Positions 35,233 through 44,202 of a stretch of 64,000 nt of DNA are shown piece by piece. The notes beneath the pieces were generated by a model that had not been told where the DNA came from, searched no databases, and was given only the letters and a program-made list of their open reading frames with translations. Positions within the stretch are counted from its first letter, which is position 1; every line of letters begins with the position of its first letter. The position numbers and the translations under genes were made by a program. Source of the DNA: Rhodopseudomonas_A palustris_F (GTDB taxonomy: Bacteria > Pseudomonadota > Alphaproteobacteria > Rhizobiales > Xanthobacteraceae); assembly GCF_000013745.1 (NCBI RefSeq), contig NC_007925.1, forward strand, positions 1,860,001 to 1,924,000, read 5' to 3'.

Positions 35233-36039
35233 TCAGATGTTCTTCCTGGCGACGAGGACGATGCCGGATACATCGTAGTCGTCGTTCTTTCCGAACTGAT
35301 AGTTGACGTCGCCGGGAAGAAATTCGATGTAGTGGACGTTCTGTGGGCGCGGATCTTCGGTGGTGGGGGGCGCGCCTTCCTTGTTGCCGGCGCCTTCCTT
35401 GACCGCGATCACCTCTTCCAAGGAGGTGTGCACCAGTTGATCAGTCACCCGGATCGAGTCGCGCGAATCCCGAACCTTCGGTCGCACTGCGATCCCATCG
35501 ACCTTCATGGTGATGGGAAATTTCTGGGTCGCGAGGTACACGCTGACTTTCACTTCGTCGTCCCGAGTGGCGTAGAAGTAGAGCCGGCTGGGCGGGCGTT
35601 GCTGGGCGAGAATTTCAGCGCCCTTGAAGCGGAATGAATATCCATACGTGGCGTTGAAATTGGCTCTCGTCTTGATTTCCGAGACGATCTTGCCGAGGCT
35701 TTCAAGCTGGCGTTGAAGTTCCTCGGCCTGTCCGAGGCGGCTGGACAGCGCGGCGACGGACGTCGACAAGGTCTCGATCTTGCGCTGCAGTTCGGCGACT
35801 TGCAGTTCGCCGGCCTGAAGCGCGCCGCCGGGGCCCGCGGTTTGGCCGAGCGGCGGTGTTACTTTCATCTTCTCCGAAAGATGATCGTCGATGTACTTAT
35901 CAACCCGTGGACTAAGTAAGTACCACGCCGTTCCGCACACCGCGCCCGCGGCGGCGGTCGCGCCGGTGACGTATGTCAAAGCACTCTGGATGGCGGATTT
36001 CTTTGCGGAATGCGGCTCGTTGTCATTGACGACAGCCAT
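35233..36039 (-). CDS. Membrane-anchored coiled-coil protein of unknown function
   Basis: 268 residues from the ATG at 36039, which has GGGGA 7 nt upstream; the frame is open ten codons further. One membrane helix (about residues 19-38), then a coiled coil (about 70-115: LQRKIETLSTSVAALSSRL), then a globular C-terminal domain with FRFKGAEIL and a strand-rich end (YDVSGIVLVARK). The bulk is probably periplasmic. It has no family I recognise. It precedes the phosphodiester glycosidase-like gene in a likely two-gene operon. Confidence 0.65.
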   Translation of the reverse strand: MAVVNDNEPHSAKKSAIQSALTYVTGATAAAGAVCGTAWYLLSPRVDKYIDDHLSEKMKVTPPLGQTAGPGGALQAGELQVAELQRKIETLSTSVAALSSRLGQAEELQRQLESLGKIVSEIKTRANFNATYGYSFRFKGAEILAQQRPPSRLYFYATRDDEVKVSVYLATQKFPITMKVDGIAVRPKVRDSRDSIRVTDQLVHTSLEEVIAVKEGAGNKEGAPPTTEDPRPQNVHYIEFLPGDVNYQFGKNDDYDVSGIVLVARKNI

Positions 36040-36170
36040 GGCTATCCCCAAATTCAGAAAATTGATCAAAGAATTTCGTCAACTTTAACGCGCGTCGGAG
36101 CCGAAAACAACCGCCGTGGAAGGGCTGTGGGCCGGCAATGGCTGGCTTGCGGCGCGGGTTGTTGCGGCGG

Positions 36171-37292
36171 TCAGGTCGGAGGCGCGGCGGTGCTGCCGGT
36201 TTCCTGCTGCATCCGGTGGAAGCGCAGCACCTGCTGCGCCGTGCTCGGCCGCAATTGCTCGTAGGTCAGCCGGCAGGCCTCGATGTCGGCGCTCTTCATG
36301 CCGGACAATTCGTCGCGCAGACTGATGATCGCGCGCACCGTCGACCACGTCAGTCCGGCGACCTTGGCCAAGATCAGCACGCCCTCGGCCCGGGATTCGA
36401 TCATTATGGACTCGGCGACCGATACCGTGACGTTGGCCATGCAGGCGATCGCGGCGTTGGTCTCGTCGAACTTGCCTTCCTCGGCGAAGTTGCCGACCAG
36501 CTTTTCGTCGAGCCTGCCGTCCTCGTATAGCGCGCGCACCAGGCCGTGGGCGATCACGGTTTCCTTGCTCATCGCCGCCGGCGCCAGCCGGGCGCGCCGC
36601 GAGGCTTCGCGGACCGCGGTTGCGATCTCGTTCGCCTCCTGCGGATGCGCGGCCTCCAGCCGGCTGCGCACCGACACCGAGGCCTTGGCGATCAATTTCA
36701 GGTAGTGATGCCGCGGGATCGACGACACCATGCTGATCAGCGCCGACAGCGTGTCGTCGATCTCGACCCGCGACGCCAGCGTCGAATAGCCTTGTGCCGA
36801 AAACTCCGCCCCTGGATTGTTGACCGTGCTGTGCACCACCTCGATGTTGCCGAGTTCGACCAGCACCTCGGTCACCGCTCCGCTCAACACCTGCCGCTTG
36901 GAAATCGCCAGCAGGTGGCCCTGGCTCTTGCTGCGGGCATTCTCGATCAAGGCGTGGTCGTCGAGTTGCGTCGACTGGGTCAGCACCGGGGCCGCGACGT
37001 CGATCAGATCGTCGAATGCCAGATGACGGATGATGCGCGGCGGCGCCTTGGCGATCGGCGCCAGGCGCTGCGCCAGCAGGGCCTTCGCCTTGGCCTCGAT
37101 GTGACGCACCAAACACGCAAACACGTCGTCGAACAGCGCGACCTGCTCGTCGGAATAGTCCACCGCGCCGCTTACGAACAGATCGGTGACGCGGCGCAGC
37201 GTTTCCACCCGGCGCGCCACCGGGCCATGGGCAAGGGTGTCCTGCAGTTCGTCGAGCAGGTTTTCGGAAGCAGCCTTGGCTCTCAGATGCAT
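36171..37292 (-). CDS. DUF2336 protein
   Basis: 373 residues, mostly helical, soluble. The region from about residue 40 to 300 has the HEAT-like DUF2336 pattern common in Alphaproteobacteria (IIRHLAFDDLIDVAAPVLTQS, LVELGNIEVVHSTVNNPGAEFSAQGYSTLASR). It begins two bases after the stop of a diguanylate cyclase gene, so it is almost certainly co-transcribed with it; a role in the same signalling route is inferred. No catalytic motif is visible. Confidence 0.82.
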   Translation of the reverse strand: MHLRAKAASENLLDELQDTLAHGPVARRVETLRRVTDLFVSGAVDYSDEQVALFDDVFACLVRHIEAKAKALLAQRLAPIAKAPPRIIRHLAFDDLIDVAAPVLTQSTQLDDHALIENARSKSQGHLLAISKRQVLSGAVTEVLVELGNIEVVHSTVNNPGAEFSAQGYSTLASRVEIDDTLSALISMVSSIPRHHYLKLIAKASVSVRSRLEAAHPQEANEIATAVREASRRARLAPAAMSKETVIAHGLVRALYEDGRLDEKLVGNFAEEGKFDETNAAIACMANVTVSVAESIMIESRAEGVLILAKVAGLTWSTVRAIISLRDELSGMKSADIEACRLTYEQLRPSTAQQVLRFHRMQQETGSTAAPPT

Positions 37293-37294
37293 GA

Positions 37295-38500
37295 TCAGAC
37301 TCGGAGCTCGTGCGCCCGCGCCGCCGCCCGGTCCGGCGCAGCGCCCGGCGCCGGGCGCGACAGCGCGACGCGGTTGCGGCCATCGGCCTTGGCTTCGTAG
37401 AGCGCGTCGTCGGCGCGGGCGAGCAACGCTTCGGGCGTTTCATTGTTGCACCAAGAGGCGATCCCGACCGACATCGTCACCGTCATGCCCTGCGAGAACG
37501 CGCTCCAGTCGAGATCCGCCACGATCCGCCGCAGCCGGTCGAGGGTCGGCTGGGCGCTGTCCTGCGTCGTCTCGGGCAGCACCAGCAAGAACTCCTCGCC
37601 GCCGTAACGGCCGAAGCGGTCGACATTGCGGATGTTGGCGAAGATCGTGATCGCAAACGTCCGCAGCACCTCGTCGCCGGTGGGATGGCCGTAGAGGTCG
37701 TTGATCCGCTTGAACCAGTCGAGGTCGATCAGCGCGATGGTCAGCGGCATCGCGGTGCGGCGGGCGCGCAGGATTTCGTCGTCGAGCATCCGCATGATGC
37801 AGCGGCGGTTGGACGCCCCGGTGAGTTCGTCGAGCTCGGCGAGCTCTTCGATGCGTTTGTAGGTCGCCTTGAGTTCGACGCCGCGCCGGTAGAGCCTTTC
37901 GCGCAGCGCGCTGGAGACGACCCCGATGAACATGCAGCGGCCGAGCGCGAGAACGAACACCAGCATGGTGGCGAAGCGCTCAAGCGGGGTGGCCATCGGC
38001 AGCGAAATCGGCCGCTCGCTCAGTAGCAACAGCGCACCGACGCCGACGGCCATCAGGCTCCAGGCGATCACCGTCTGGCGCGGCGTCGAGCGCAGCGCGC
38101 TGAAGCCGTAGACGATGAACAGCGAGCACAGAAACAATACCCCGACCTGCGGGACGAAATACGCGAACCCCAGCAGGATGACGAGGTTGATGGTGGATTG
38201 CGGAAGCACGCAGTAATGATCGCGGAAGCGATCCGCGAAGCCGAATTCCGACAACACCAGGAACAGCGTCACCGTGGCCAGGCCGCAACCCGCAAGCGCC
38301 GCACCGACGATCGCCGGCACGGTTCCCGCCGCCGCATAGATCAGCAGAACGCCGGCATCGATGACGTAGCTCAGTCCGGCCAGATCCAGCATCTGACGCC
38401 GCTGCTTGGCGCGTTGCGCCAGGACCGCGGCAGGGCGCAGGTCGCCCTCGCTGTGGGCGCCCAACGGATCGGAGAAAGGAGAAGTTGCGGTGGCGTCCAT
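37295..38500 (-). CDS. Membrane diguanylate cyclase
   Basis: 401 residues with about six membrane helices (roughly residues 45-215) forming a MASE-like sensor, followed by a coiled coil and a GGDEF domain with the active GGEEF motif at 300-304 (RYGGEEFLLVLP). It should make cyclic di-GMP. An RxxD-type inhibitory site is not obvious ahead of GGEEF. It is the first gene of a pair with the DUF2336 gene. Confidence 0.92.
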   Translation of the reverse strand: MDATATSPFSDPLGAHSEGDLRPAAVLAQRAKQRRQMLDLAGLSYVIDAGVLLIYAAAGTVPAIVGAALAGCGLATVTLFLVLSEFGFADRFRDHYCVLPQSTINLVILLGFAYFVPQVGVLFLCSLFIVYGFSALRSTPRQTVIAWSLMAVGVGALLLLSERPISLPMATPLERFATMLVFVLALGRCMFIGVVSSALRERLYRRGVELKATYKRIEELAELDELTGASNRRCIMRMLDDEILRARRTAMPLTIALIDLDWFKRINDLYGHPTGDEVLRTFAITIFANIRNVDRFGRYGGEEFLLVLPETTQDSAQPTLDRLRRIVADLDWSAFSQGMTVTMSVGIASWCNNETPEALLARADDALYEAKADGRNRVALSRPAPGAAPDRAAARAHELRV

Positions 38501-38816
38501 GTTTCCGTCGACGGCTGCGATCGATTATTCAAGGCTAATCGCAAAGCCTTTAGGTTTGGTATCTTTTGGCCCCGCGAGGTCATCGCGAAAGGCTACTAAA
38601 CATTTGATCTTGTTAGATAGATTTCGTGTGCGCGGAGGCCGCGCGGGCGCTGCGGGCGGTAGATTTGCAAGGCCACGGTGCGGCCGGGGGGAGGGACCCG
38701 TTGCGGCACCGTTCGGGTGGGATTATTTTACCGGCAGCATCGAACCTTTCCCGCTTCGCAACGACAAATTCTACAAGACCGTGAGGCCAGTCAGGCGCGG
38801 AGCGAGGCCGGCCGTG
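38501..38816. other. 316-base divergent promoter region
   Basis: Between the diguanylate cyclase and the anti-sigma-like gene. A plus-strand frame stays open through it, but the peptide is Arg/Gly-rich and unlike a protein. A small AT-rich part around 38590-38630 may hold promoters. No sigma factor gene is present here. Confidence 0.4.
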
Positions 38817-39596
38817 ATGGCGATGAGCAAGAATGATCAGCAGCAACGACCCGGCGCGATCGAGGCGTTGTTGCCGTGGTATGCGGCCGGGACGCTCGGC
38901 GCGCGCGACACCCAGCGGGTCGAACGGGCGCTGGCGAGCGATCCTCGCCTTGCGGCGCAATTCGCCGCGATCCAGGACGAATGCGCGGCCACCATCCGCC
39001 TCGATGAAAGCCTCGGCGCGCCATCGCCGCGGGCGCTGGAAAAGCTGTTCGCCGCGATCGACGCCGAACCGCCTGCTGGCGCGCTGCGGCGCCGGCCGGA
39101 CCGCTCCTCGGCGCGGCTCGGCGAGGCTTTCAGCCAGCTGTCGCCGCGCATCGTCGGCTGGACCGCGCTGGCCGGGGCGTTGGGCCTGCTGTTGCAGGCC
39201 GGCCTGATCGGCGCGCTGCTGGCCAGCCGGGAGCCGCTCCGCGGCCATCAGCTTGCGGCGGGCCAGAGCGCGGCGGCCGGCTCCGAACCGGTGATCAGCG
39301 GCCCGGCCGCCGCGTCGCGGCCGCGCGCGCTGGTGCGTTTCGCCCCCGACGCACGGATCGCCGAGATCGGCCGCCTGCTCGACGCCTATCAGGCGAGCAT
39401 CGTCGCAAGCGGCCCGGACGGTCTGTTGCGCCTGCAGTTCGGCGATCGGCCGCTGCGGCCGGCGGAACTCGACGATCTGGCGACGCGGCTGCAGGCGGAA
39501 CCGATCGTCAGCCTCGCGGTCGCGCTGCCGGGCGCCGCAGGCGGTAAAAAAACCGCCGACGGTCTTGAACGTTTGCCCGGCGATCCCGACCAATAG
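38817..39596 (+). CDS. Anti-sigma-factor-like membrane protein
   Basis: 259 residues from ATG 38817 (GTG 38814 also possible), behind GGAGCGAGG. The N-terminal part (IEALLPWYAAGTLGARDTQRVERAL) is the typical opening of anti-ECF-sigma proteins. A membrane helix lies near residues 115-137 (IVGWTALAGALGLLLQAGL). The C-terminal domain (ALVRFAPDARIAEIGRLLDAYQASIVASGPDGLLRLQF) resembles the propeptide-like domain found in such proteins. No Cys/His zinc site and no adjacent sigma factor gene are present, so the partner must be elsewhere. Confidence 0.72.
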   Translation: MAMSKNDQQQRPGAIEALLPWYAAGTLGARDTQRVERALASDPRLAAQFAAIQDECAATIRLDESLGAPSPRALEKLFAAIDAEPPAGALRRRPDRSSARLGEAFSQLSPRIVGWTALAGALGLLLQAGLIGALLASREPLRGHQLAAGQSAAAGSEPVISGPAAASRPRALVRFAPDARIAEIGRLLDAYQASIVASGPDGLLRLQFGDRPLRPAELDDLATRLQAEPIVSLAVALPGAAGGKKTADGLERLPGDPDQ

Positions 39597-39672
39597 GGGT
39601 GGGAGCGGACATCCCTCCCCAACGATGCCGTATTCGGCGCGAGCGCCCATCCACCCAGCGCCAATATGGCTC

Positions 39673-39703
39673 GACCCGCCCGGTTGTCCCCCCCGGGCGG
39701 GTC
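39673..39703 (+). terminator. Intrinsic terminator after the anti-sigma-like gene
   Basis: Stem GACCCGCCCGG/CCGGGCGGGTC of 11 pairs, followed by TTTCGTTT. Confidence 0.85.
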
Positions 39704-39876
39704 TTTCGTTTGGAGCTTGCGCGAAGCTGGCGCCGAGCGCCGCGACACGCAGCTGCCTGGGGATACCCTCAAGCTCAACACGGTAAACTTCTGTTAACAC
39801 TATTACCATTATTGTTCAGTCGATTCGTCAGGTTGCGTCGGCGTCCAGCTTCACCTCCCCTTGGACTCGCTATTTC

Positions 39877-40356
39877 ATGATCGAGCAATCGGATGTTACC
39901 CGCGGCCGCGCGGTGGTGGAGCGCTGGTGCATTTTGGCTGAGCAGCGCCTGGAATACCTCACGGAACTGTTCGAAACCGGGCGCTGGCGGCGTTATCACA
40001 GCGAATTGGACTTCCTGGACAACATCCAGGAGGCCAAATTGGCGGTGCAGACCTGGCGCGGGCTGTTGACCCGCGAAGCCACGGCGAACAACCAGCCGGT
40101 CGACCTGTCCTGGCTCGGCGTTAATTCCAAACTGAAGCCCCGCCAGAGCGTGCTGCCGAGCGAGGCGCCCGCGACCTGGACCGCGCCCCGCCACCCGGCC
40201 GCGGTGCAATACACAGCCCCGGTGGCGCCGGTCGAGCGGACCGAGCCGGTTGCGGCGGCGGCCGACGAGGACGCGGCGGAGCCGGTGTCCTGGGAGCGGC
40301 AGCTCGACCTCGTGGTGATGCAGCAGCGCTATCCGCTGTTGCGCCCGGCGCTGTAA
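39877..40356 (+). CDS. TIGR03809 family protein (159 aa)
   Basis: Matches the small TIGR03809 family restricted to the Bradyrhizobium/Rhodopseudomonas group: RAVVERWCILAEQRLEYLTELFETGRWRRYHSE at the N-terminus, a variable Pro/Ala linker, and a short conserved C-terminus ending MQQRYPLLRPAL. It is soluble and has no known function. The gene is convergent with the TIGR03808 gene, 7 bases away; the two families are known to be neighbours. Confidence 0.82.
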   Translation: MIEQSDVTRGRAVVERWCILAEQRLEYLTELFETGRWRRYHSELDFLDNIQEAKLAVQTWRGLLTREATANNQPVDLSWLGVNSKLKPRQSVLPSEAPATWTAPRHPAAVQYTAPVAPVERTEPVAAAADEDAAEPVSWERQLDLVVMQQRYPLLRPAL

Positions 40357-40363
40357 TTCGCGC

Positions 40364-41728
40364 TCACCGCGCCGCATTGATCCCCATCACCACCTGAGCG
40401 AACTTGGCTGCGCCGGGCGCTGCCAGATCCGGCGTCACCGGCCGGGCATGATCGAGCCCGACCACCGCGCCGCGCGGCGTCTCCGAGATCACATTGTTGC
40501 CGACCAGCGCGGTGCCGGCGCCATCCGCCACCGACACCCCGATGCCGACAAAGGCGTTGCGGATCACATTGCCGCTGATCGCGACGTCGCGCAGATAGCG
40601 GCCCCAGCCGGCGACGATGCCGAACGACGGCGCGTTCTCGACCACATTGCCGGTGACCGCAGTATCGGCCTCGACATAGATGCCGATGCCGGCGTCGTCA
40701 TCCGGCGCGGTGCCGATCGGCCGCTTCGGCGTGAGGTTGCGGATCAGATTGCCCTGCACCACGCTGAGCCGGCCGCCTTCGTTGAAATTGCACACCGAGA
40801 CGCCGACCGCGGCGCCGTTGACGGTGTTGTTGGCGATCACCGCGCCTTCGAAGGCAAATTCGGAATACAGCGCCACCTCGCGGACATTGCTGACGCTGTT
40901 GCCGGTGATCTGGATGTTGGAGGCGGAATTGCCGCGCACCGCGGAGTAATCGCAGTTCTTGATGCGGTTGCCGCGCACGACGACGTTGCCGGCGCGAAAC
41001 GCGTTGATGGCGTTGCCGTATTGCCCGGAGCCGCCGGGGCCGGCCTTGATGTCCTCGATGCGGTTGTCGAGAACTTGCGTGCCGTCGTCGCCGAGCGCGC
41101 TGCGCAGGATCTCGATGCCGTTGTCGTTGGTGCCCAAAATGCTGTTGCGCGCCACGATCAAGCCCTGGGCGTCGAACGAGACGATGCCGGTGGTGGCGAT
41201 GTTACTGAAGCCGTTATCGCTGATGTCGCCGGCGATATTGTCGAGCCAGATGCCGTTGCCGCCGGAATTGGCGATTGTGCATTGCGTGATGCGAAGTTCA
41301 CGGCCCTGCTGGCAATGCACCAGGCCGCGACGTTGCGGCAACTTGATCTGCGCGCCATCGAGCGTGAGGCCGCTCAGCTCCACGGCGTTGCCGCCCTGGC
41401 TTTCCAGCAGCGAGCGGCCGCCGTTGAACAGCAGCCGCGTCGCGCCGCGCACACCGATCAGCTGCGCGCCGTTCGGCAGCATCAGCGGGCCGGTGCGATA
41501 GACCCCCGGCGGCAGCGCCAGCGGTGTCTGCGCCCGCGCAGCGTCGTCGATGGCGCGCTGCAAGGCTCTGGTCTGATCGTCCGGACTGTTCGGCCGCACG
41601 CCGTATTGGCTGGCGTCGCGCCCGAGCGACGAGGTCAGCGGCGCCGCGCGGGCGGGCTTACTTGGTAAAGCCAGCGCGCCGGCTGCAAAGGCTGCGGCGT
41701 TGAGGAGGTGACGGCGGCTGAGCGGCAT
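40364..41728 (-). CDS. Tat-exported beta-helix repeat protein, TIGR03808 family
   Basis: 454 residues from ATG 41728 (MPLSRRHLLNAAAFAAG), a twin-arginine signal ending near residue 29. The rest is a right-handed parallel beta-helix: repeated NxI/GN-type turns (GNRIKNC, GNSVSNV, GNTVNG-like, GNVIRNA) spaced about 22-25 residues apart, and LLFNGGRSLL near the start, as in pectate-lyase-like folds. Possibly a polysaccharide-active or cell-surface protein; the substrate is unknown. The frame is open 22 codons upstream, but that part lies before the Tat signal. Confidence 0.85.
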   Translation of the reverse strand: MPLSRRHLLNAAAFAAGALALPSKPARAAPLTSSLGRDASQYGVRPNSPDDQTRALQRAIDDAARAQTPLALPPGVYRTGPLMLPNGAQLIGVRGATRLLFNGGRSLLESQGGNAVELSGLTLDGAQIKLPQRRGLVHCQQGRELRITQCTIANSGGNGIWLDNIAGDISDNGFSNIATTGIVSFDAQGLIVARNSILGTNDNGIEILRSALGDDGTQVLDNRIEDIKAGPGGSGQYGNAINAFRAGNVVVRGNRIKNCDYSAVRGNSASNIQITGNSVSNVREVALYSEFAFEGAVIANNTVNGAAVGVSVCNFNEGGRLSVVQGNLIRNLTPKRPIGTAPDDDAGIGIYVEADTAVTGNVVENAPSFGIVAGWGRYLRDVAISGNVIRNAFVGIGVSVADGAGTALVGNNVISETPRGAVVGLDHARPVTPDLAAPGAAKFAQVVMGINAAR

Positions 41729-42125
41729 CGCATGGGTCCTGACATCGGACGAAAATGCATTCGGCGTTTGCGGATCGCTTCGGCGCTTGCGCAATCACCA
41801 GCTCAACGGTCTGATTCGGTTATCAAGCCGCCCCCTAAGTCGTTCGTGAAGGGCGACGCAAAGATATCCCGCGCGGCGCGGCTCCGCACGGGAGCTGGTT
41901 GGCTTTGTTGCGGAGCAGGGTTAACCGATCGCCGCATCAGGCGTAGTGCTGGACGGACCAGCGCTGCCATCCCGCGCAAGTTGCCGATGCGATTCACTGA
42001 TGAACCTCCAGTGTAGTCTGCGACGCGAGACGGTTACGGTCTGCAACCGCGTGGTTGCGCGAGTAGTCACGTAAGCAATGCCGGTGGTTGCAGTGGGCGC
42101 ACTTAGTACTTTCGTCCAACTCTAC

Positions 42126-42139
42126 TTGATGTGGATCAA
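42126..42139. promoter_or_regulatory. FNR/FixK box upstream of dorCDA
   Basis: TTGAT-GTGG-ATCAA, a perfect FNR consensus palindrome (extended by one pair to CTTGAT/ATCAAG). It lies in the 616-base gap 41729-42344, which has no gene. Transcription from a site about 41 bases on would give a leader of roughly 170 bases ahead of the cytochrome gene. Confidence 0.8.
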
Positions 42140-42344
42140 GATGTTCTGAGCGCGAGGCGCCCATTCTCCTTTCGCCGCACAGAGTGGAATCTCCATTGTG
42201 ACGGTGCCAACCGCCGCGGACGCTTCATCAAGCGCTGCGCTTCACCCGAGGTCCCCCAGAACCTCCTTCGCATCACCGATCAAGGTCCGCGGTCAGTCGA
42301 TCCTGCGGACTGAAAGCTCCGTTCCGTAAGAACAGGAAAACGTC

Positions 42345-43502
42345 GTGATTCAATTTCTGCGCAGCCGCGGTTCGAAATGGACCCTGGCCCTCGTTGCCGT
42401 GGCAGGTGCTGTCGCGGGAGTGATCGGTTGGGGCGGCTTCAACACCGCGATGGAAGCCACCAACAGCCTCGAGTTCTGCATCTCGTGCCACGAGATGCGC
42501 GACACCGTCTTCAAGGAATATCAAAAATCGATTCACTACACCAACGCCTCAGGCGTTCGTGCGGCCTGCCCGGACTGCCATGTGCCGAAGCAATGGCTGC
42601 CGAAGTTCATCCGCAAGGTCGAGGCCAGCAGCGAAATCTACCATAAGTTGGTCGGCACCATCGACACCCCGGAGAAGTTCGAGGCCGCGCGTCTTGGACT
42701 GGCCAAGCGGGTGTGGGCGACGATGAAGAACACCGACAGCCGCGAGTGCCGCAATTGTCACTCGTTCCAGACGATGGATTTCCACAAGCAGCGCCCGGCC
42801 GCCTCGGAGGCCATGCAGAAGGGCATGGCCGACGGCAAGACCTGCATCGATTGTCACAAGGGCATCGCCCACAAGATGCCCGACATGAGCGTCGGCTATC
42901 GTTCGATCTTCAACGAGCTGGCGGCATCGGCCAAGACGTTGCAGCCCAAGGTCGGCGACACCCTCGCCACCTTGATCACGACGTCGTTCTATCTGGACAA
43001 GCCCGGCAAGGATGATCCAGCCGACGGCCGGCTGCTGGCGGCGACCCCGATGAAGGTCACGGCAGTGGACGGCCCCTTGCTGCAGGTGCAACTGACCGGC
43101 TGGCAGCAGGAAGGCTCCGAGCAGATGCTCTATGCCCGACAGGGCAAGCGGATTCCCTCGGCCGCGCTCGGTCCCGAAGCGGTGGAGAAGGTCACCAGCG
43201 TCAGCACCATGACCGATCCCGACACCGATCAGGTCTGGAGTGAAGGCAAGCTCGCGGTCTGGGTGAAGAACGAAAACCTGGTCGCCGATGCGGCCAAGCT
43301 CAACGCCTACGGCGCCGAGATGTACTCATCAAGCTGCGGGCTCTGCCACGCCTTGCCGGCGACCGGGCACTTCCTCGCCAATCAGTGGATCGGCAATTTG
43401 AACGCGATGAAACGCTTCGTCACCCTCGACGACGAGCAGTTCCGGATGGTTCAGAAGTACGTCCAGATGAACGCGCAGGACACCGGAGGCAAGCATGAGT
43501 GA
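42345..43502 (+). CDS. dorC: Pentaheme c-type cytochrome DorC/TorC (NapC/NirT family)
   Basis: Membrane-anchored quinol dehydrogenase passing electrons to the periplasmic reductase. 385 residues: one N-terminal helix (about 11-30), then four CxxCH hemes in the NapC-like domain (CISCH, CPDCH, CRNCH, CIDCH) and a fifth (CGLCH) in the C-terminal domain typical of TorC/DorC, which separates it from plain NapC. GTG start with AGGAAA upstream. It overlaps the chaperone gene by 8 bases. Confidence 0.94.
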   Translation: MIQFLRSRGSKWTLALVAVAGAVAGVIGWGGFNTAMEATNSLEFCISCHEMRDTVFKEYQKSIHYTNASGVRAACPDCHVPKQWLPKFIRKVEASSEIYHKLVGTIDTPEKFEAARLGLAKRVWATMKNTDSRECRNCHSFQTMDFHKQRPAASEAMQKGMADGKTCIDCHKGIAHKMPDMSVGYRSIFNELAASAKTLQPKVGDTLATLITTSFYLDKPGKDDPADGRLLAATPMKVTAVDGPLLQVQLTGWQQEGSEQMLYARQGKRIPSAALGPEAVEKVTSVSTMTDPDTDQVWSEGKLAVWVKNENLVADAAKLNAYGAEMYSSSCGLCHALPATGHFLANQWIGNLNAMKRFVTLDDEQFRMVQKYVQMNAQDTGGKHE

Positions 43503-44121
43503 CGTCTCGCATGCTGACCGAATAGCGGGACATGCACAGTGTTTGCTGTGGCTCGCCGCGGTGTTCGCGGCGCCACCCTCGCGCGACAGCGTCGCCTCCT
43601 ATCGACGCGGCGAAGCCGCCGTCTGGCTGGGCGAATTGGCTCGGCAACACGACCTCGCCGAAGGCGTCGCTCAAATCCGTGACGTGCTCGCCGCCGAACT
43701 CGACGACGAGGCCTTGACGGCGCGATTGGGCATTGCGTTCGGACGGCTGTTCAGCGGCATCGGCGGACCGGATGCGATCGCGCCTTACGAATCGGCGTTC
43801 CGCTGCGGCGGGCGGCCGTTTCAAGCGCCGACCGCGGAAATGGATGCGCTGCTGGCGGCGCACGATGTCTCGGTCGCCACCGGACTGGCGGAGCCTGCCG
43901 ACCACGTTTCGGTGGAGCTGTCGCTGCTTTCGCAACTCATCGCCACCGACGATCCGGGCCGCTTTGCATTGCAGCAGCGGCTCTGCGGCTGGATCCCGGA
44001 TTTCTGTGCCGCCTGCCACGTGCGCGACCATCGTGGATTCTGGGGCGGCGCGGCGATGCTGCTGACCGCGCTGCTCACGCGCGACACCAGCGCCCCGACC
44101 ACGGGTCGTTCGGCCGCGTAG
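43495..44121 (+). CDS. dorD: TorD/DmsD-type chaperone for the molybdoenzyme
   Basis: 208 residues, all-helical TorD-like protein that binds the twin-arginine leader of the reductase and aids cofactor insertion. Family pattern: the EYGRLF-type segment (IAFGRLFSGIGGPDAIAPYESAF) and the DHVSVELSLLSQL and WIPDFCAAC segments. It overlaps dorC by 8 bases and precedes dorA by 81 bases. Confidence 0.9.
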   Translation: MSDVSHADRIAGHAQCLLWLAAVFAAPPSRDSVASYRRGEAAVWLGELARQHDLAEGVAQIRDVLAAELDDEALTARLGIAFGRLFSGIGGPDAIAPYESAFRCGGRPFQAPTAEMDALLAAHDVSVATGLAEPADHVSVELSLLSQLIATDDPGRFALQQRLCGWIPDFCAACHVRDHRGFWGGAAMLLTALLTRDTSAPTTGRSAA

Positions 44122-44202
44122 CACCATCATCATTGCGGCTCGGAGAGTTCTCCCCGAACCGGCTGCAAGTTTCGGTACTCAATTCGTCCCATGGAGTCTC
44201 AC

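Noticed and set aside
38406..38816. Upstream extension of the anti-sigma-like frame
   Set aside because: The peptide before 38817 is Arg/Gly-rich, overlaps the diguanylate cyclase start region and lacks a start signal; a good ribosome site precedes 38814/38817.
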